DNA from: Oceanospirillaceae bacterium
Lineage (GTDB): Bacteria; Pseudomonadota; Gammaproteobacteria; Pseudomonadales; Balneatricaceae
Reading direction: 5' to 3'
Length of the DNA stretch: 64,000 bases
Assembly: GCA_013215445.1 (NCBI GenBank)
Contig: JABSRA010000012.1
Location: 18,000-81,999, forward strand
In this document: positions 1 through 9,908 of the stretch, in pieces
Numbering within the stretch: position 1 is the first letter of the stretch
Layout: every line of letters starts with the position of its first letter
Translations under genes and position numbers: made by a program
The notes under the pieces: model-generated
What the model was told of the DNA's origin: nothing
The model's database searches: none
What the model saw: only the letters and a program-made list of their open reading frames with translations

Positions 1-2151
1 AACGTCCAAGATAACGCTACTTGGGACAAACAATCACTACAAGACTATGCAGAACTGCAGGCGGCTAGCTTAAATTTAATTACTAATTTACACCGAGCCT
101 ATGGTCGAGAACTCAATGAGTTATCGAAAATCCTCACGCTTGAAAATCAAATAGCCCAACAATTTATCTTAGGCCAAAAATTCCTGACCAAATATTTACT
201 CTGGCTGCCCAGTGTACCTAGTGTCGACTTATCATGGTTCATGCAAATAAGCCAAAGTAGCACCGATCAATTTCAGCAAGCGATGCACAAGTTACGCACC
301 TTGAGCTTTAAACCGGTACAAGAATGGTGGCGCTGGGCTATTTTTTATCTACTGTTAGTGGCTGTGTCTATCTTCCTCTTAAAGTCTCAGCAGCGTCAGC
401 AAAAAGTCTGGTCGCGTCAAATAGGCAATGTTATTCAAGATAGATTTAGTCGCAGCTTTAAATTATTAATAGCGGCACCGATAATCTGCCTACCCGCACC
501 CTTATTTCTCTACCTGCTATTCAATAAAATATTAACCATTGAGGATATTAATACAGTAAAGATCAACAATTTAATCTGCCTGAGTTTTTGGTCATACCTC
601 ACTTTAATCCACTGGTTGAATCGACCTTATGGTTTATTCATCAGCCATTTAGACATGTCTGAAGATTTTTGTATCAAGCTCAAAAAGCTACTGCTGCCGA
701 TGTTCTTTTTAGGTGCGCCGTTGGCATGGCTGTTACTTTATTTCGACAATATCCCCTCACTTGAGCTGCACTCTGGTCTCGGACGGCTGGTCTTTATTTT
801 ACTTTCACTACTGGCCGGTAGTTTTTGGGCGGCGCTGTGGAAAGTATCCCCTCATATCAACATAACATCCAGTCACCTTAGTTGGTGGCAACAAGCTAAA
901 CTGTGGTTCACAGCGATGATAACTGTCCATATAGCTCTGATCATTGCCGCCTTATTCGGCTATCTGTATACCAGCTCAATGATCATTTCAACCATGTTTT
1001 TAATCGCCCTCATTGTCTTTTGTATCTTTGCCATTTATCGATTTTGTCTGCGCTGGTTATTGATAGCCGAACGTCGCTTAACGTTTAGTAGAGCCCGTGC
1101 TAGGCGTACAACCATTTTGGCAGCCAGAGAAAACAACCTGGAAATACCTGCTCTAGAGGAAAACTACCTTAGTCTACAATCAGTTTCAGAGCAGGCCACT
1201 ATCATACTTAAAGCACTGTGTTTCAGTTTATTATTTATGGCAATGTGGCTATTAGTCAAAAACTTTTTACCCTCCCTAGATGTATTAGACAATATCATTG
1301 TCTGGAACAATGAAGTAGTTACTGCCAGTGGGGTGATCTCAGAGACAATCAGTTTAAGCAGTATCATTACCAGTGCTTTGGTGATTGGCTTAACCATTTT
1401 AGCCGTCTACAATTTACCGGGACTATTAGAGCTCTTAGTATTACGCCACCTGAATCTCACTCCAGGTACTAGCTATGCTATCACCACCATAACCCGTTAC
1501 TTATTAATTATTTTCAGCGTGATGGCCGGTGCTAGCCAAATTGGTGTCGAGTGGGCTAAATTGCAGTGGCTAGTGGCTGCGATGGGAGTTGGTTTAGGCT
1601 TTGGACTACAGGAGATTGTCGCCAATTTTGTCTCCGGCATTATCATTTTATTTGAAAAACCAGTGCGCATTGGTGATACCGTCACGATTGGTGGAGTAAC
1701 CGGAAAAGTCACTAAAATTCAAATTCGTGCCACCACTATTTCAGATTGGGACCGCAAAGAAGTGATTATTCCCAACAAAACCTTCATCACTGACCAGCTG
1801 ATTAACTGGTCCCTCTCAGATGCAATTACCCGCGTTACCATTAATATTGGTGTTGCCTATGGGTCTGATACCGCACTTGTCCATAAAGTCATACTAGCGG
1901 CCGCCAACAGTAATGCTAGGGTATTAAAAGAACCGGCACCCGAGGTATTCTTTACTACCTTTGGCAATAGTACTTTAGATTTTGAACTGCGTTTTTTTAC
2001 CGGGACCTTATCCGATAGAAATTTAGCCATTCACGAAATAAACCTCCTCATTAACCAATCTTTTGCCGCACAAAATATCAGTATTGCCTTTCCACAATTG
2101 GACGTTCACTTGCACAGGGGTCAGCCAAAAAACGCCATGCCATTGGAATGA
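1..2151 (+). CDS. mscK: Mechanosensitive channel, MscK/KefA type (5' end outside window)
   Basis: The reading frame is open from base 1, with no stop between 1 and the first ATG at 241, so this is the C-terminal 716 residues of a larger inner-membrane protein. About ten hydrophobic segments precede a canonical MscS core: the pore-lining region GLGFGLQEIVANFVSG, then the beta-domain (EKPVRIGDTVTIGG, IPNKTFITDQLINWS) and the alpha/beta C-terminus. MscK/MscM-type channels gate under membrane tension to release solutes in hypo-osmotic shock. The many transmembrane segments before the MscS core and the LLWLPS-like stretch in the upstream part fit MscK or YjeP rather than short MscS. The N-terminal periplasmic part cannot be seen, so MscK versus MscM is not decided. 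Confidence 0.88.
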   Translation, partial: NVQDNATWDKQSLQDYAELQAASLNLITNLHRAYGRELNELSKILTLENQIAQQFILGQKFLTKYLLWLPSVPSVDLSWFMQISQSSTDQFQQAMHKLRTLSFKPVQEWWRWAIFYLLLVAVSIFLLKSQQRQQKVWSRQIGNVIQDRFSRSFKLLIAAPIICLPAPLFLYLLFNKILTIEDINTVKINNLICLSFWSYLTLIHWLNRPYGLFISHLDMSEDFCIKLKKLLLPMFFLGAPLAWLLLYFDNIPSLELHSGLGRLVFILLSLLAGSFWAALWKVSPHINITSSHLSWWQQAKLWFTAMITVHIALIIAALFGYLYTSSMIISTMFLIALIVFCIFAIYRFCLRWLLIAERRLTFSRARARRTTILAARENNLEIPALEENYLSLQSVSEQATIILKALCFSLLFMAMWLLVKNFLPSLDVLDNIIVWNNEVVTASGVISETISLSSIITSALVIGLTILAVYNLPGLLELLVLRHLNLTPGTSYAITTITRYLLIIFSVMAGASQIGVEWAKLQWLVAAMGVGLGFGLQEIVANFVSGIIILFEKPVRIGDTVTIGGVTGKVTKIQIRATTISDWDRKEVIIPNKTFITDQLINWSLSDAITRVTINIGVAYGSDTALVHKVILAAANSNARVLKEPAPEVFFTTFGNSTLDFELRFFTGTLSDRNLAIHEINLLINQSFAAQNISIAFPQLDVHLHRGQPKNAMPLE

Positions 2152-2250
2152 ATTCATCAGTATTGAAACAGTTATCGACTAAAATGGAAATTATTTTCAT
2201 TTTTGCTATTATCTACTCCCAGTCATTCTTTTTTACAGTTAGGTACCAAC

Positions 2251-4422
2251 ATGAGTCAGCACACATCTGTCGCTAATTTGAGCGTCTCCACTGAACTTTA
2301 CAACTTCATCAATGAGGAGGCAATTCCGGGCACAGGCCTAAATACAAAGCAATTCTGGGTACAGCTAGATCAACTTATTCATGATTTAATGCCAAAAAAT
2401 GCCGCATTATTGATCCAGCGAGAAAAACTGCAAAGTCAAATTGATCAATGGCACATTCAACACCGCGATGCAGGATTTGATTTCACCGATTATAAAAACT
2501 TTCTTCAAGAAATAGGTTATCTGCAGGAAGAAGGTGCTGATTTCACTATCACTTCCACTAATGTCGACCCAGAAATGGCCAGTATGGCTGGCCCACAACT
2601 GGTAGTACCGGTAATGAATGCCAGGTTCGCCTTAAATGCAGTTAACGCGCGCTGGGGGAGTTTGTACGATGCCCTATACGGTTCAGATATTCTCAGTGAT
2701 AGTGATGGGGCTGCACCTAGCAGCGAGTACAATCCTCTTCGCGGTGCCAAAGCCATCAGCTACGGTCGCGCATTTCTCGATCAAGCTATCCCCCTTTTAA
2801 CCGGGAGTCACACGGCGGCAATCCGCTACTCCATTGTTAATAAAGCCTTAGTAGTAGCCACTGCTAGCAACCCAACGTCACTGACAGATCCCTCACAGTT
2901 AATCGGCTTCAATGGCACAGCAGCAGCGCCTACTGCCCTGCTATTTCGCAACAATGGGCTACACTTTGAGATTCAAATAGATGCTCAACACATTATCGGT
3001 AGTACTGATCAGGCAAGTGTTAAAGATATCTACTTAGAGTCGGCCCTATCCACCATCATGGACTGTGAAGATTCTGTGGCGGCAGTCGATGGCAGTGATA
3101 AAGTAGTGATCTACCGCAATTGGTTGGGACTAATGCGAGGCGATTTAACCCAAGAAATCACTAAACAAGGTAAAACTTTTACCCGTTCGATGAACCCTGA
3201 TCGTACTTACACTGATCTAGCTGGCAAACCGCTCAGTTTGAAAGGCAGAAGTTTATTGTTCGTGCGTAACGTCGGCCACTTGATGAATAACCCTGCGATA
3301 CTCAACAGAGATGGCTTGGAAGTCCCCGAGGGAATTATGGACGCCATTTTCACCTCGCTGATTGCCATTCACGATTTAAATGCAGGCGGTAAATTTCAAA
3401 ATTCAACCACCGGCTCCATGTATATCGTTAAACCGAAAATGCACGGCCCGCAAGAAGTGGCCTTTGCCGATGAGCTATTCGGCCGCGTCGAGGATATGCT
3501 CGGCTTGGAACGCTACACGATAAAAATGGGGATTATGGATGAAGAGCGCCGTACCACGGTCAATCTGAAAGAGTGCATCCGCGCCGCTAAAGAGCGAGTA
3601 GCCTTTATCAATACCGGCTTCCTCGACAGAACCGGTGATGAAATCCACACGTCGATGGAAGCGGGCCCAATGATTCGTAAAAACGACATGAAAGCCCAGC
3701 AGTGGATCTCATCCTATGAAGATCGCAACGTCGATACCGGCCTAATGTGCGGACTTTCCGGAAGAGCGCAAATAGGTAAAGGTATGTGGGCGATGCCAGA
3801 TTTAATGGCCGATATGATGCGGGCAAAAATTGTCCACCCTAAATCAGGCGCCAACACCGCTTGGGTTCCCTCACCGACAGCAGCGACACTGCATGCTATG
3901 CACTATCATCAGGTCGATGTATTCGCCGAGCAAGTCCAGATAAAGTTGAGAGCGCGCGCTAACCTTGATGACATTTTAAACATCCCTCTTGAAAGCAATC
4001 CCACCTGGTCAGCAGAGGAAATACAACAGGAGCTAGACAATAACTGCCAAAGTTTATTAGGCTACGTGGTACGTTGGGTCGATGCGGGCATCGGCTGCTC
4101 TAAAGTCCCTGATATTAACAATGTCGGCCTAATGGAAGACAGGGCGACACTGCGAATTTCATCACAGCACATGAGTAATTGGATTCACCATAACATCTGC
4201 TCTAAAGAGCAAGTGCTGAAGACCTTGAAAAAAATGGCTATCGTGGTAGATTCACAAAACAGTGCAGATCCCAGTTACCTGCCGATGGCCAACAACTTTG
4301 CCGACAACATTGCCTTTAGTGCCGCTTGTGAACTGGTCTTCGAAGGCCGAGCTCAACCCAGTGGATATACTGAACCTGTTTTACATCGCAGTCGTCTCAC
4401 CGTTAAAGCAGCAACAAACTAA
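2251..4422 (+). CDS. glcB: Malate synthase G
   Basis: This cytoplasmic enzyme condenses glyoxylate with acetyl-CoA to malate, the second step of the glyoxylate bypass and the entry point for glycolate. The protein matches the G isoform throughout: long N-terminal region, TIM-barrel motifs around [16 protein letters not shown] and GMWAMPDLM, and the C-terminal plug with [23 protein letters not shown] split across it. An upstream in-frame TTG at 2203 would add 16 residues. The ATG at 2251 gives 723 residues, the length of E. coli GlcB, and has a TTAGG element just upstream, so I use it. No glcDEF or aceA lies beside it. A strong hairpin terminator follows. Confidence 0.95.
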   Translation: MSQHTSVANLSVSTELYNFINEEAIPGTGLNTKQFWVQLDQLIHDLMPKNAALLIQREKLQSQIDQWHIQHRDAGFDFTDYKNFLQEIGYLQEEGADFTITSTNVDPEMASMAGPQLVVPVMNARFALNAVNARWGSLYDALYGSDILSDSDGAAPSSEYNPLRGAKAISYGRAFLDQAIPLLTGSHTAAIRYSIVNKALVVATASNPTSLTDPSQLIGFNGTAAAPTALLFRNNGLHFEIQIDAQHIIGSTDQASVKDIYLESALSTIMDCEDSVAAVDGSDKVVIYRNWLGLMRGDLTQEITKQGKTFTRSMNPDRTYTDLAGKPLSLKGRSLLFVRNVGHLMNNPAILNRDGLEVPEGIMDAIFTSLIAIHDLNAGGKFQNSTTGSMYIVKPKMHGPQEVAFADELFGRVEDMLGLERYTIKMGIMDEERRTTVNLKECIRAAKERVAFINTGFLDRTGDEIHTSMEAGPMIRKNDMKAQQWISSYEDRNVDTGLMCGLSGRAQIGKGMWAMPDLMADMMRAKIVHPKSGANTAWVPSPTAATLHAMHYHQVDVFAEQVQIKLRARANLDDILNIPLESNPTWSAEEIQQELDNNCQSLLGYVVRWVDAGIGCSKVPDINNVGLMEDRATLRISSQHMSNWIHHNICSKEQVLKTLKKMAIVVDSQNSADPSYLPMANNFADNIAFSAACELVFEGRAQPSGYTEPVLHRSRLTVKAATN

Positions 4423-4437
4423 TATCGAGCTATCCGC

Positions 4438-4469
4438 AAAAGCTAGTGATAGATGTCACTAGCTTTTTT
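4438..4469 (+). terminator. Rho-independent terminator of glcB
   Basis: A perfect 9-bp stem AGCTAGTGA/TCACTAGCT (4441-4449 and 4456-4464) with a 6-nt loop is followed by TTTTT and preceded by AAA. It starts 16 nt after the glcB stop codon, which is the textbook position. Confidence 0.85.
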
Positions 4470-4607
4470 CAACACTCTTGTCTTTACCGAAAGGGCTAAC
4501 GCTGCGGTCATTACCGGCGGTAAATATTGCTCACCAGTACCACCCTCACTCAGCTTAGCAAGTTATAACCGACACTCGTGAATATGCGAATATGCTCAAG
4601 AGAATCT

Positions 4608-5105
4608 CTAGGCATTTATCATCAGCTGCTTGACCTGTTCTACTAAAATATTGGGAAATTGCCGATAATCAAAATAGGGGGTATACAACATTAAGCCATA
4701 CTCTGCACTGCGATAATAAAAAACTTTTTTATTGGCCAGCGCCTGCATTTCACCTTCGGCTAGTTCTAAAGGTGTCACCCCAAACCGTTGCCAACAACTT
4801 TTACCCGAGAATATATGGATACTCGCCGTCTTTTGTAGCACCGTTGCAAACTGGATTTGCTCATCTTCAAGTAACAATTTTTGATCTCGATATTCTCGCC
4901 AATTTTGATCGCTATTGAGTTTGGCAAAAATACTGAAAATTTTTCGCCAGTGATTGCCATTAGCTGCAATCAGACTGGGGATATGCAATATTTGATTATC
5001 ATCCATTTTTGGCCGATTATCTAAATACAGTACTACTTTGGGCTGAGCAGAGCCCAGCGCAGGTAAACTCTGCAACATCGTCACCTTTAAAAAAACAACT
5101 AGCAT
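4608..5105 (-). CDS. Hypothetical protein, DUF6942-like
   Basis: This is a 165-residue soluble protein with no signal peptide or transmembrane segment. Visible signatures are YLDNRPK near the N-terminus, a central GNHWRKIFSIFAKL followed by WREYRDQKLL, and a C-terminal CPYFDYRQ-like YTPYFDYRQFPN. I recognise this pattern from conserved gammaproteobacterial proteins of unknown function (DUF6942, from memory). The start is uncertain: a second ATG ten residues in would remove a short hydrophobic stretch. It is transcribed divergently from dbpA with about 95 bp between them. No function can be assigned. Confidence 0.6.
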   Translation of the reverse strand: MLVVFLKVTMLQSLPALGSAQPKVVLYLDNRPKMDDNQILHIPSLIAANGNHWRKIFSIFAKLNSDQNWREYRDQKLLLEDEQIQFATVLQKTASIHIFSGKSCWQRFGVTPLELAEGEMQALANKKVFYYRSAEYGLMLYTPYFDYRQFPNILVEQVKQLMINA

Positions 5106-5200
5106 AGCAAAATTGCTTTTAGTTGTGGATTTATAATGTCCGGTGAAGATCTTCTGTTAAAATAGCTGCATCTTTTTATAAACCCCATTTTGGAAGTTAC

Positions 5201-6577
5201 ATGACCATACAGCGTTTCTCTGACCTGCCACTAAGTGACAGCACCCTTGCCGATTTAGCCCACTTGGGATACAGCACCCCCACCCCCGTCCAAGCCCATG
5301 CCCTTCCCGCTGTTTTATCTGGCAGCGATCTACAGGTAAAAGCGGAGACAGGCAGTGGTAAAACGGCTGCTTTTGGCATAGGTATCATTGAAAAAATTGA
5401 TTTGAATAATAGTCAACCACAGGCACTCATTATTGCCCCGACTCGTGAACTGTGTAACCAAATTACCAGTGCGATGCGCACCTTCGGACGCTCTAAAGCA
5501 AATTTGCGAGTACTGACATTGTGTGGTGGTACCGCCAAGCATCCACAGCGTGATAGTTTGAAGCAAGCTGTGCATATCATAGTGGGCACGCCGGGTCGCT
5601 TGATCGACCATTTGCAGAGCGGTCATTTACACTTAGACTCCATGCAAATTGTGGTTCTCGATGAAGCGGATCGCATGTTAGACATGGGTTTTGCCCCACA
5701 GATTGGCGACATTGTTGGTCATTTCCCCGATCAACACCAAACCTTATTATTTTCCGCAACTTTCGATCAACAGGCTCGAGAATTAGCCAATGCGATTACT
5801 GACGATCCCGTCTTTATCGAGGTAGAGCCAGAGCAAACCCCTGAAAACCTCAAACAAAAGCTGTGCAGATGCACCAACGAAAACCGCAATCAAACGATCC
5901 ACAACTTATTAATCGCCCAGCAGTTCAGCGCTTGTATTATCTTTTGCAATACCAAGAAAGTCTGTCATCAACTACGTATTTACCTGCGTAATATGGGCCA
6001 TGCGGCACTTACCCTACACGGTGATTTAGAACAGAATGAGCGCGAGGATATACTGGTTCAATTTGCCCATAACAGCGCGACAATTTTGATAGCAACAGAT
6101 GTGGCTGCCCGAGGACTCGATATAGAAGCAGTGCCCGGTGTCATCAACTATGATGTGCCTACTGATCCGGCCACTTATATCCACCGTATTGGGCGCACAG
6201 CGCGCGCGGGGCTTTCCGGCACTGCTATTACACTGTGTTCCAATCAAGAAACCCATCGCTGGGAGCGAATCCTAGAACTACAAGAAACAGTAGTAGACCC
6301 CATTCTCAGCCGAGATGCTCAGGGAAAACCCGCCATTTTTGCCCCTTTCAAAACCTTGTGTATCTTAGGGGGCCGCAAGCAAAAGCTCAGACCTGGCGAC
6401 CTATTAGGTGCATTAACCAAAGACGAAAAACTCAGTAGAGATCATATTGGAAAAATCGATGTGATGCAAAATGTCAGCTATGTTGCCATTGTTAATTCTT
6501 ATGCGAAGCAGGCACTGACACAACTTCAAGCCGGTCGTATTAAAGGCAAAAAATTTCGCGTGAAAATTCTAAACTAA
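5201..6577 (+). CDS. dbpA: ATP-dependent RNA helicase DbpA
   Basis: A DEAD-box helicase that remodels 23S rRNA during large-subunit assembly. DbpA proteins recognise 23S hairpin 92 through their C-terminal domain. All core motifs are present: Q motif (GYSTPTPVQ), Walker A AETGSGKT at 48-55, APTREL, TPGRLIDHL, DEAD at 154-157, SAT, ATDVAARGLD and HRIGRTARAG. The last 75 or so residues form the DbpA-type RNA-binding domain (GGRKQKLRPGDLLGAL, then KIDVMQNVSYVAI). Length 458 residues against 457 in E. coli. The start at 5201 follows GGAAG with normal spacing. It stands alone. Confidence 0.95.
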   Translation: MTIQRFSDLPLSDSTLADLAHLGYSTPTPVQAHALPAVLSGSDLQVKAETGSGKTAAFGIGIIEKIDLNNSQPQALIIAPTRELCNQITSAMRTFGRSKANLRVLTLCGGTAKHPQRDSLKQAVHIIVGTPGRLIDHLQSGHLHLDSMQIVVLDEADRMLDMGFAPQIGDIVGHFPDQHQTLLFSATFDQQARELANAITDDPVFIEVEPEQTPENLKQKLCRCTNENRNQTIHNLLIAQQFSACIIFCNTKKVCHQLRIYLRNMGHAALTLHGDLEQNEREDILVQFAHNSATILIATDVAARGLDIEAVPGVINYDVPTDPATYIHRIGRTARAGLSGTAITLCSNQETHRWERILELQETVVDPILSRDAQGKPAIFAPFKTLCILGGRKQKLRPGDLLGALTKDEKLSRDHIGKIDVMQNVSYVAIVNSYAKQALTQLQAGRIKGKKFRVKILN

Positions 6578-6591
6578 GCGTTAGCTACTAT

Positions 6592-6633
6592 GCTGATAGC
6601 ACTGTGCTACTAAATTTCTAGCCTGCTATCAGC
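6592..6633 (+). terminator. Hairpin after dbpA, possible terminator
   Basis: A perfect 10-bp inverted repeat GCTGATAGCA/TGCTATCAGC with a 22-nt loop starts 14 nt after the dbpA stop. There is no T-run, so it may stabilise the 3' end rather than terminate by itself. Confidence 0.35.
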
Positions 6634-6927
6634 CCTAATTCAATATTCCTGCCAGATACTCTAGGCAAGTAACTAATAAGTCCCCCAATATTCCCGGTGC
6701 TTTTTGTAACCTAAGTCCAAGCGGTTAACACCCATAAAAGAGGGGTACTTTGATCCGCAGCACAATGGATGTGAATGGCGAGTCTTTTGCAAGTCTTCTG
6801 ATCAAGCTACCGCGTCCTGCTATCCCCCTTACCGACCGAGTTAACCGCTCAGCTTTCTTTATAAACCTAAGCATCCTACGGGGCATGGTAGCGGCTCGCT
6901 GCTCCCGCGTTTAGATAAAGGTTGATT
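6634..6927. other. Intergenic stretch with a long-range inverted repeat
   Basis: No coding frame is convincing here. A 9-bp inverted repeat GCGGTTAAC (6721-6729) / GTTAACCGC (6840-6848) encloses 110 bp. The word GAGTTAACCGC from its right arm recurs exactly in the hairpin at 38580-38590. Nothing else is recognised. Confidence 0.4.
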
Positions 6928-6947
6928 AATAGGACATATGGCCTATT
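6928..6947. promoter_or_regulatory. Candidate TetR operator
   Basis: A 20-bp near-palindrome with perfect 6-bp arms AATAGG/CCTATT around ACATATGG lies 42 bp before the TetR start codon. A consensus -10 hexamer TATAAT follows directly at 6951-6956, so a bound dimer would block the regulator's own promoter. The site fits the size and symmetry usual for TetR operators. Binding is inferred. Confidence 0.55.
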
Positions 6948-6988
6948 GTTTATAATAAAATAAAGCGATTTGCCGACAGGAAAATATC

Positions 6989-7576
6989 ATGGCAGCCACT
7001 AGTACCCGTGAAAAAATTATTTGTGCCGCTGACTTATTATTCTACCAACAGGGTTTTTCCCACACCTCCTTTGCCGATATTGCCAAAGCGGTAAACATTT
7101 CTCGCGGCAATTTTTATTACCACTTTAAAAGTAAAGATCAAATCTTAAGTGCAGTGATCAGCTTGCGCCGCTCTAATACTCATCTACTGCTAAAAAAATG
7201 GGAATTATGCACTGCACAGCCAAATCTGCGGCTGTTGAGTTTTATCCAGTTACTGCAGCTTAATCAGGATAACATCCTACGCTATGGCTGCCCCGTTGGT
7301 ACTCTATGTGCCGAGCTAATAAAGTTGGATCATCCAGCCAATAGTGATGCAAGAATGATATTAACCTTGTATAGGACCTGGCTCAGACGCCAGTTCAGTG
7401 CATTGGGTCACAAAACCCAGGCCGACAATTTAGCCCTGCACTTACTCACCCAGTCTCAGGGAATTGCTACCTTAGCCAGTGCCTTTAATGACCGCACTTA
7501 TTTAAGCAGACAGATACTTCTTTTACAGCAGTGGCTAGATAAGTTATTAAATCAAGAAACTATCCCAGTATCTTAA
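6989..7576 (+). CDS. TetR/AcrR family transcriptional regulator
   Basis: A 195-residue one-component repressor. The N-terminal helix-turn-helix is typical (TSFADIAKAVNISRGNFYYHFKSKDQIL at about 27-54), and the helical C-terminal part, with CPVGTLCAEL, is the ligand and dimer domain of the subgroup with a TetR_C-type pocket. The start follows GACAGGAAAA. The near-palindrome at 6928-6947 overlaps its likely promoter and suggests autoregulation. No obvious target gene is adjacent: tag lies downstream on the same strand after 140 bp. The ligand is unknown. Confidence 0.85.
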   Translation: MAATSTREKIICAADLLFYQQGFSHTSFADIAKAVNISRGNFYYHFKSKDQILSAVISLRRSNTHLLLKKWELCTAQPNLRLLSFIQLLQLNQDNILRYGCPVGTLCAELIKLDHPANSDARMILTLYRTWLRRQFSALGHKTQADNLALHLLTQSQGIATLASAFNDRTYLSRQILLLQQWLDKLLNQETIPVS

Positions 7577-7716
7577 ATAACTAACTTTTCTGATAATATC
7601 ACAGCGACTAATGGATGGAGGATTATGCGGCTTCGCTATCCAGTAGCCAAGGCAGATCTGAGCTACACTTTCTAAACCCCAAACCCTATTATTTTGATCA
7701 AATCTAAAGGTTAACT

Positions 7717-8325
7717 ATGAATAATACGATCGTCGGTAAAGATGGTAAAACGCGCTGTGGTTGGAGTGCCTCCGCTCCCGATTTTTTGCATTACCATGAC
7801 CATGAATGGGGTTTTCCAGTTGATGATGATACTCGACTATTCGAAAAGATCTGCTTGGAGAGTTTTCAATCTGGCCTTAGCTGGCGCACGATTCTCACTA
7901 AACGGGATAATTTTCGCCGCGCTTTTGCCGATTTTGATTTTTATAAAGTCGCTACCTTTGATCAAGTCGATGTACAGCGATTGATGCAAGATGCTGGTAT
8001 TGTGCGCAATAAACGTAAAATTGCGGCGACCATCAACAATGCCAAACGCGCCATTGAAATGGTTGAGCAAGAGGGATCCTTAGCCGCTTTTTTATGGCGC
8101 TATCGCACACTGCCAGAGCAGGAATGTGCAGCGCAATCCCAGACAACATCCGCACCATCCCACGCCTTGGCAAAAGCCCTAAAAAAACGTGGTTGGCAGT
8201 TTGTCGGGCCCACCACCGCCTTCGCTTTTATGCAGGCCATGGGATTGTTAAACGATCATCTACCGGACTGTTTTATCCACGCTGAAATAGAGAGTGCGAG
8301 ACAAAAATTTAGTATCCCCGAGTAA
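7717..8325 (+). CDS. tag: DNA-3-methyladenine glycosylase I
   Basis: This base-excision repair enzyme removes 3-methyladenine from alkylated DNA. The 202-residue protein has the Tag fold signatures RCGW, YHDHEWGFP, ICLESFQSGLSW, and the C-terminal GPTTAFAFMQAMGLLNDH. The four zinc ligands known from E. coli Tag (C4, H17, H175, C179) correspond to C14, H27, H181 and C185, all present. A short N-terminal extension of about ten residues and a C-terminal tail make it slightly longer than the 187-residue E. coli enzyme. Its 3' end overlaps the convergent ghrA-like gene by 17 nt. Confidence 0.95.
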   Translation: MNNTIVGKDGKTRCGWSASAPDFLHYHDHEWGFPVDDDTRLFEKICLESFQSGLSWRTILTKRDNFRRAFADFDFYKVATFDQVDVQRLMQDAGIVRNKRKIAATINNAKRAIEMVEQEGSLAAFLWRYRTLPEQECAAQSQTTSAPSHALAKALKKRGWQFVGPTTAFAFMQAMGLLNDHLPDCFIHAEIESARQKFSIPE

Positions 8326-9277
8326 GATCCACCGCCTCGGGAATTGCTGCAGTGCGCCGATAGCGCTCAATGTTTTCCGCCACCACTTTCGCCGCGCTCT
8401 GTAGATTGGTGGTCGCCGAGATATGCGGTAACACGGCAATTTTTGGGTGCTGCCAAAGATTGCTAGCAGCGGGAAGTGGCTCTCGCTCAAATACATCTAA
8501 TACGGCATAGTTTAAATGCCCAACATCTAACAACTCAATCAAACTGTCGAGCTCGACGATAGCTCCCCGGGCGAAGTTAATTAACTTGGCACCCGCTGGT
8601 AAATTCAGCAGCGTCTGTTTATTGAGTAAATGCTGCGTGTCTGGCGTCAAAGGCAATAGACAGAGCAAAATATCCGTCTGCTGCAACATGCTCGGTAATT
8701 GTTGCAGGCCACTAAAGTGAGTGACCCCAGGGATGTTTTTCTCGCTGCGACTCCAACAGTTGACTTTAAAACCTTGTGCGCTTAATACTCTGCAGGCAGC
8801 GCGCCCTAATTCACCCGCCCCCAGTACTGAGACTCTAATCGTTGCAATTGGCTCGTAGGGCAGCGCTCTCCAAATCCGTTCTCGTTGTTGTGCCGCGTAC
8901 TCTGGAATATTACGATACAGATACAGCACCCAGGTAAGAGCAGCTTCGGCCATCGTCTGGGCTAATTGTGGGTCGATTAAACGCACCAATTTTACCTGTT
9001 GTAATTGGCCCGCTTGGGCTGATTCTAAGGAATTAAAACTATCCACCAGCGCCTCCACACCTGCCCACAAGCTATGAATCCATACCAAGTTAGAAAATTT
9101 TGCCAACTGCTCGGGGTCTGGGTTAGCCACTATCGCTATTTCAACCTGCTGCGCTTGCAGTTCACTGATTTCATCAATCAGTAAAATGGATTCATTAGGC
9201 AGCAATTGTTTTAAGCGGGTTAACCACCGCTGCTGATCCTGTGGTGCTAGGCTATGTAAAAATACGATAGGTGTCAT
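8309..9277 (-). CDS. ghrA: D-2-hydroxyacid dehydrogenase, glyoxylate/hydroxypyruvate reductase A-like
   Basis: A 322-residue NAD(P)H-dependent cytosolic reductase that in this family converts glyoxylate or hydroxypyruvate to glycolate or glycerate. The Rossmann motif GAGELG sits at 153-158, and the catalytic triad is visible as R237 (NFARGAIV), E266 (DVFEREPLP) and H285 (LPHISA). The short N-terminal domain and the CLLPLTPDTQHLLN segment fit the GhrA branch. It overlaps the upstream VOC gene by one base (TGATG), so translation is likely coupled. A divergent LysR gene upstream is the probable regulator. The exact substrate is not established. Confidence 0.82.
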   Translation of the reverse strand: MTPIVFLHSLAPQDQQRWLTRLKQLLPNESILLIDEISELQAQQVEIAIVANPDPEQLAKFSNLVWIHSLWAGVEALVDSFNSLESAQAGQLQQVKLVRLIDPQLAQTMAEAALTWVLYLYRNIPEYAAQQRERIWRALPYEPIATIRVSVLGAGELGRAACRVLSAQGFKVNCWSRSEKNIPGVTHFSGLQQLPSMLQQTDILLCLLPLTPDTQHLLNKQTLLNLPAGAKLINFARGAIVELDSLIELLDVGHLNYAVLDVFEREPLPAASNLWQHPKIAVLPHISATTNLQSAAKVVAENIERYRRTAAIPEAVDLTRGY

Positions 9278-9687
9278 CAGTCAAAAATCCTCTTCAAATC
9301 GGCGAAGCCTTTGAGCTCTATGGGATTACCGAAAGGATCATAGAAGAACATCGTGTGTTGCTCTCCCGGTTCGCCGCTAAAGCGCACACAGGGGGCAATC
9401 AGAAAGGTAAGGTCAGTGGCCAGTAGTTTATCGGCCATTACCTGCCAATCACTTAGGGCTAAAACGGCACCAAAATGAGGCATAGGCACCGCGACCTTAT
9501 CCACCATACCCGTATTCGCCACCGTAAAAGGTACTCCTAAGTGCAGCGATAGCTGATGACCAAAGAAATTGTAATCGACCCAAGTATCACTGCTACGCCC
9601 TCGCTCACAACCCAGTATATTACTATAAAAATCGCAGGCAATGGCCAAATCAGTGACATTAAATGCAAAGTGAAATCTAGATTGCAT
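9277..9687 (-). CDS. VOC family (glyoxalase/bleomycin resistance-like) protein
   Basis: A 136-residue single-module vicinal-oxygen-chelate protein. The opening HFAFNVTDLAIACDFYSNILGC, the central FFGHQLSLHLG and the closing FFYDPFGNPIELKGF give the paired beta-alpha-beta units with metal-ligand type H and E residues. Close relatives are annotated as dioxygenase-like or glyoxalase-like proteins without a known substrate. It forms a two-gene operon with the ghrA-like gene, whose start overlaps its stop. GGAGAG lies upstream of the start. Function beyond the fold is unknown. Confidence 0.8.
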   Translation of the reverse strand: MQSRFHFAFNVTDLAIACDFYSNILGCERGRSSDTWVDYNFFGHQLSLHLGVPFTVANTGMVDKVAVPMPHFGAVLALSDWQVMADKLLATDLTFLIAPCVRFSGEPGEQHTMFFYDPFGNPIELKGFADLKRIFD

Positions 9688-9716
9688 CGACGCTCTCCTT
9701 TTATTTATTGACTAAG

Positions 9717-9886
9717 TTAGCCCGAATATTGCACCCAATAGCACGTGTTCTAGCTTGTTCCTTGTTTTTACAGACTTTTCTTTCTCAATCAGCCGGACGC
9801 ACCAGTACGGCGTTCAATCGAAAAAAATCCTGTAAAATCAATTAACGGCGCTATCATCACGGCATTGCATGCAATATCCGAGCTAA
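9717..9886. mobile_element. MITE-like element, copy A
   Basis: A 170-bp non-coding element. Its left end TTAGCCCGAATATTGCA and right end TGCAATATCCGAGCTAA are inverted repeats of each other with two mismatches. Interior blocks (TTGTTCCTTGTTTTTACAG, TTCAATCGAAAAA, GGCGCTATCATCACGGCAT) recur in the copy at 52472-52639 and more weakly at 55549-55702. It lies between the start of the VOC/ghrA operon and the LysR gene, separating the putative LysR operator from the operon. Confidence 0.65.
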
Positions 9887-9908
9887 TGGCAGATTAGCAA
9901 TTTTATTC

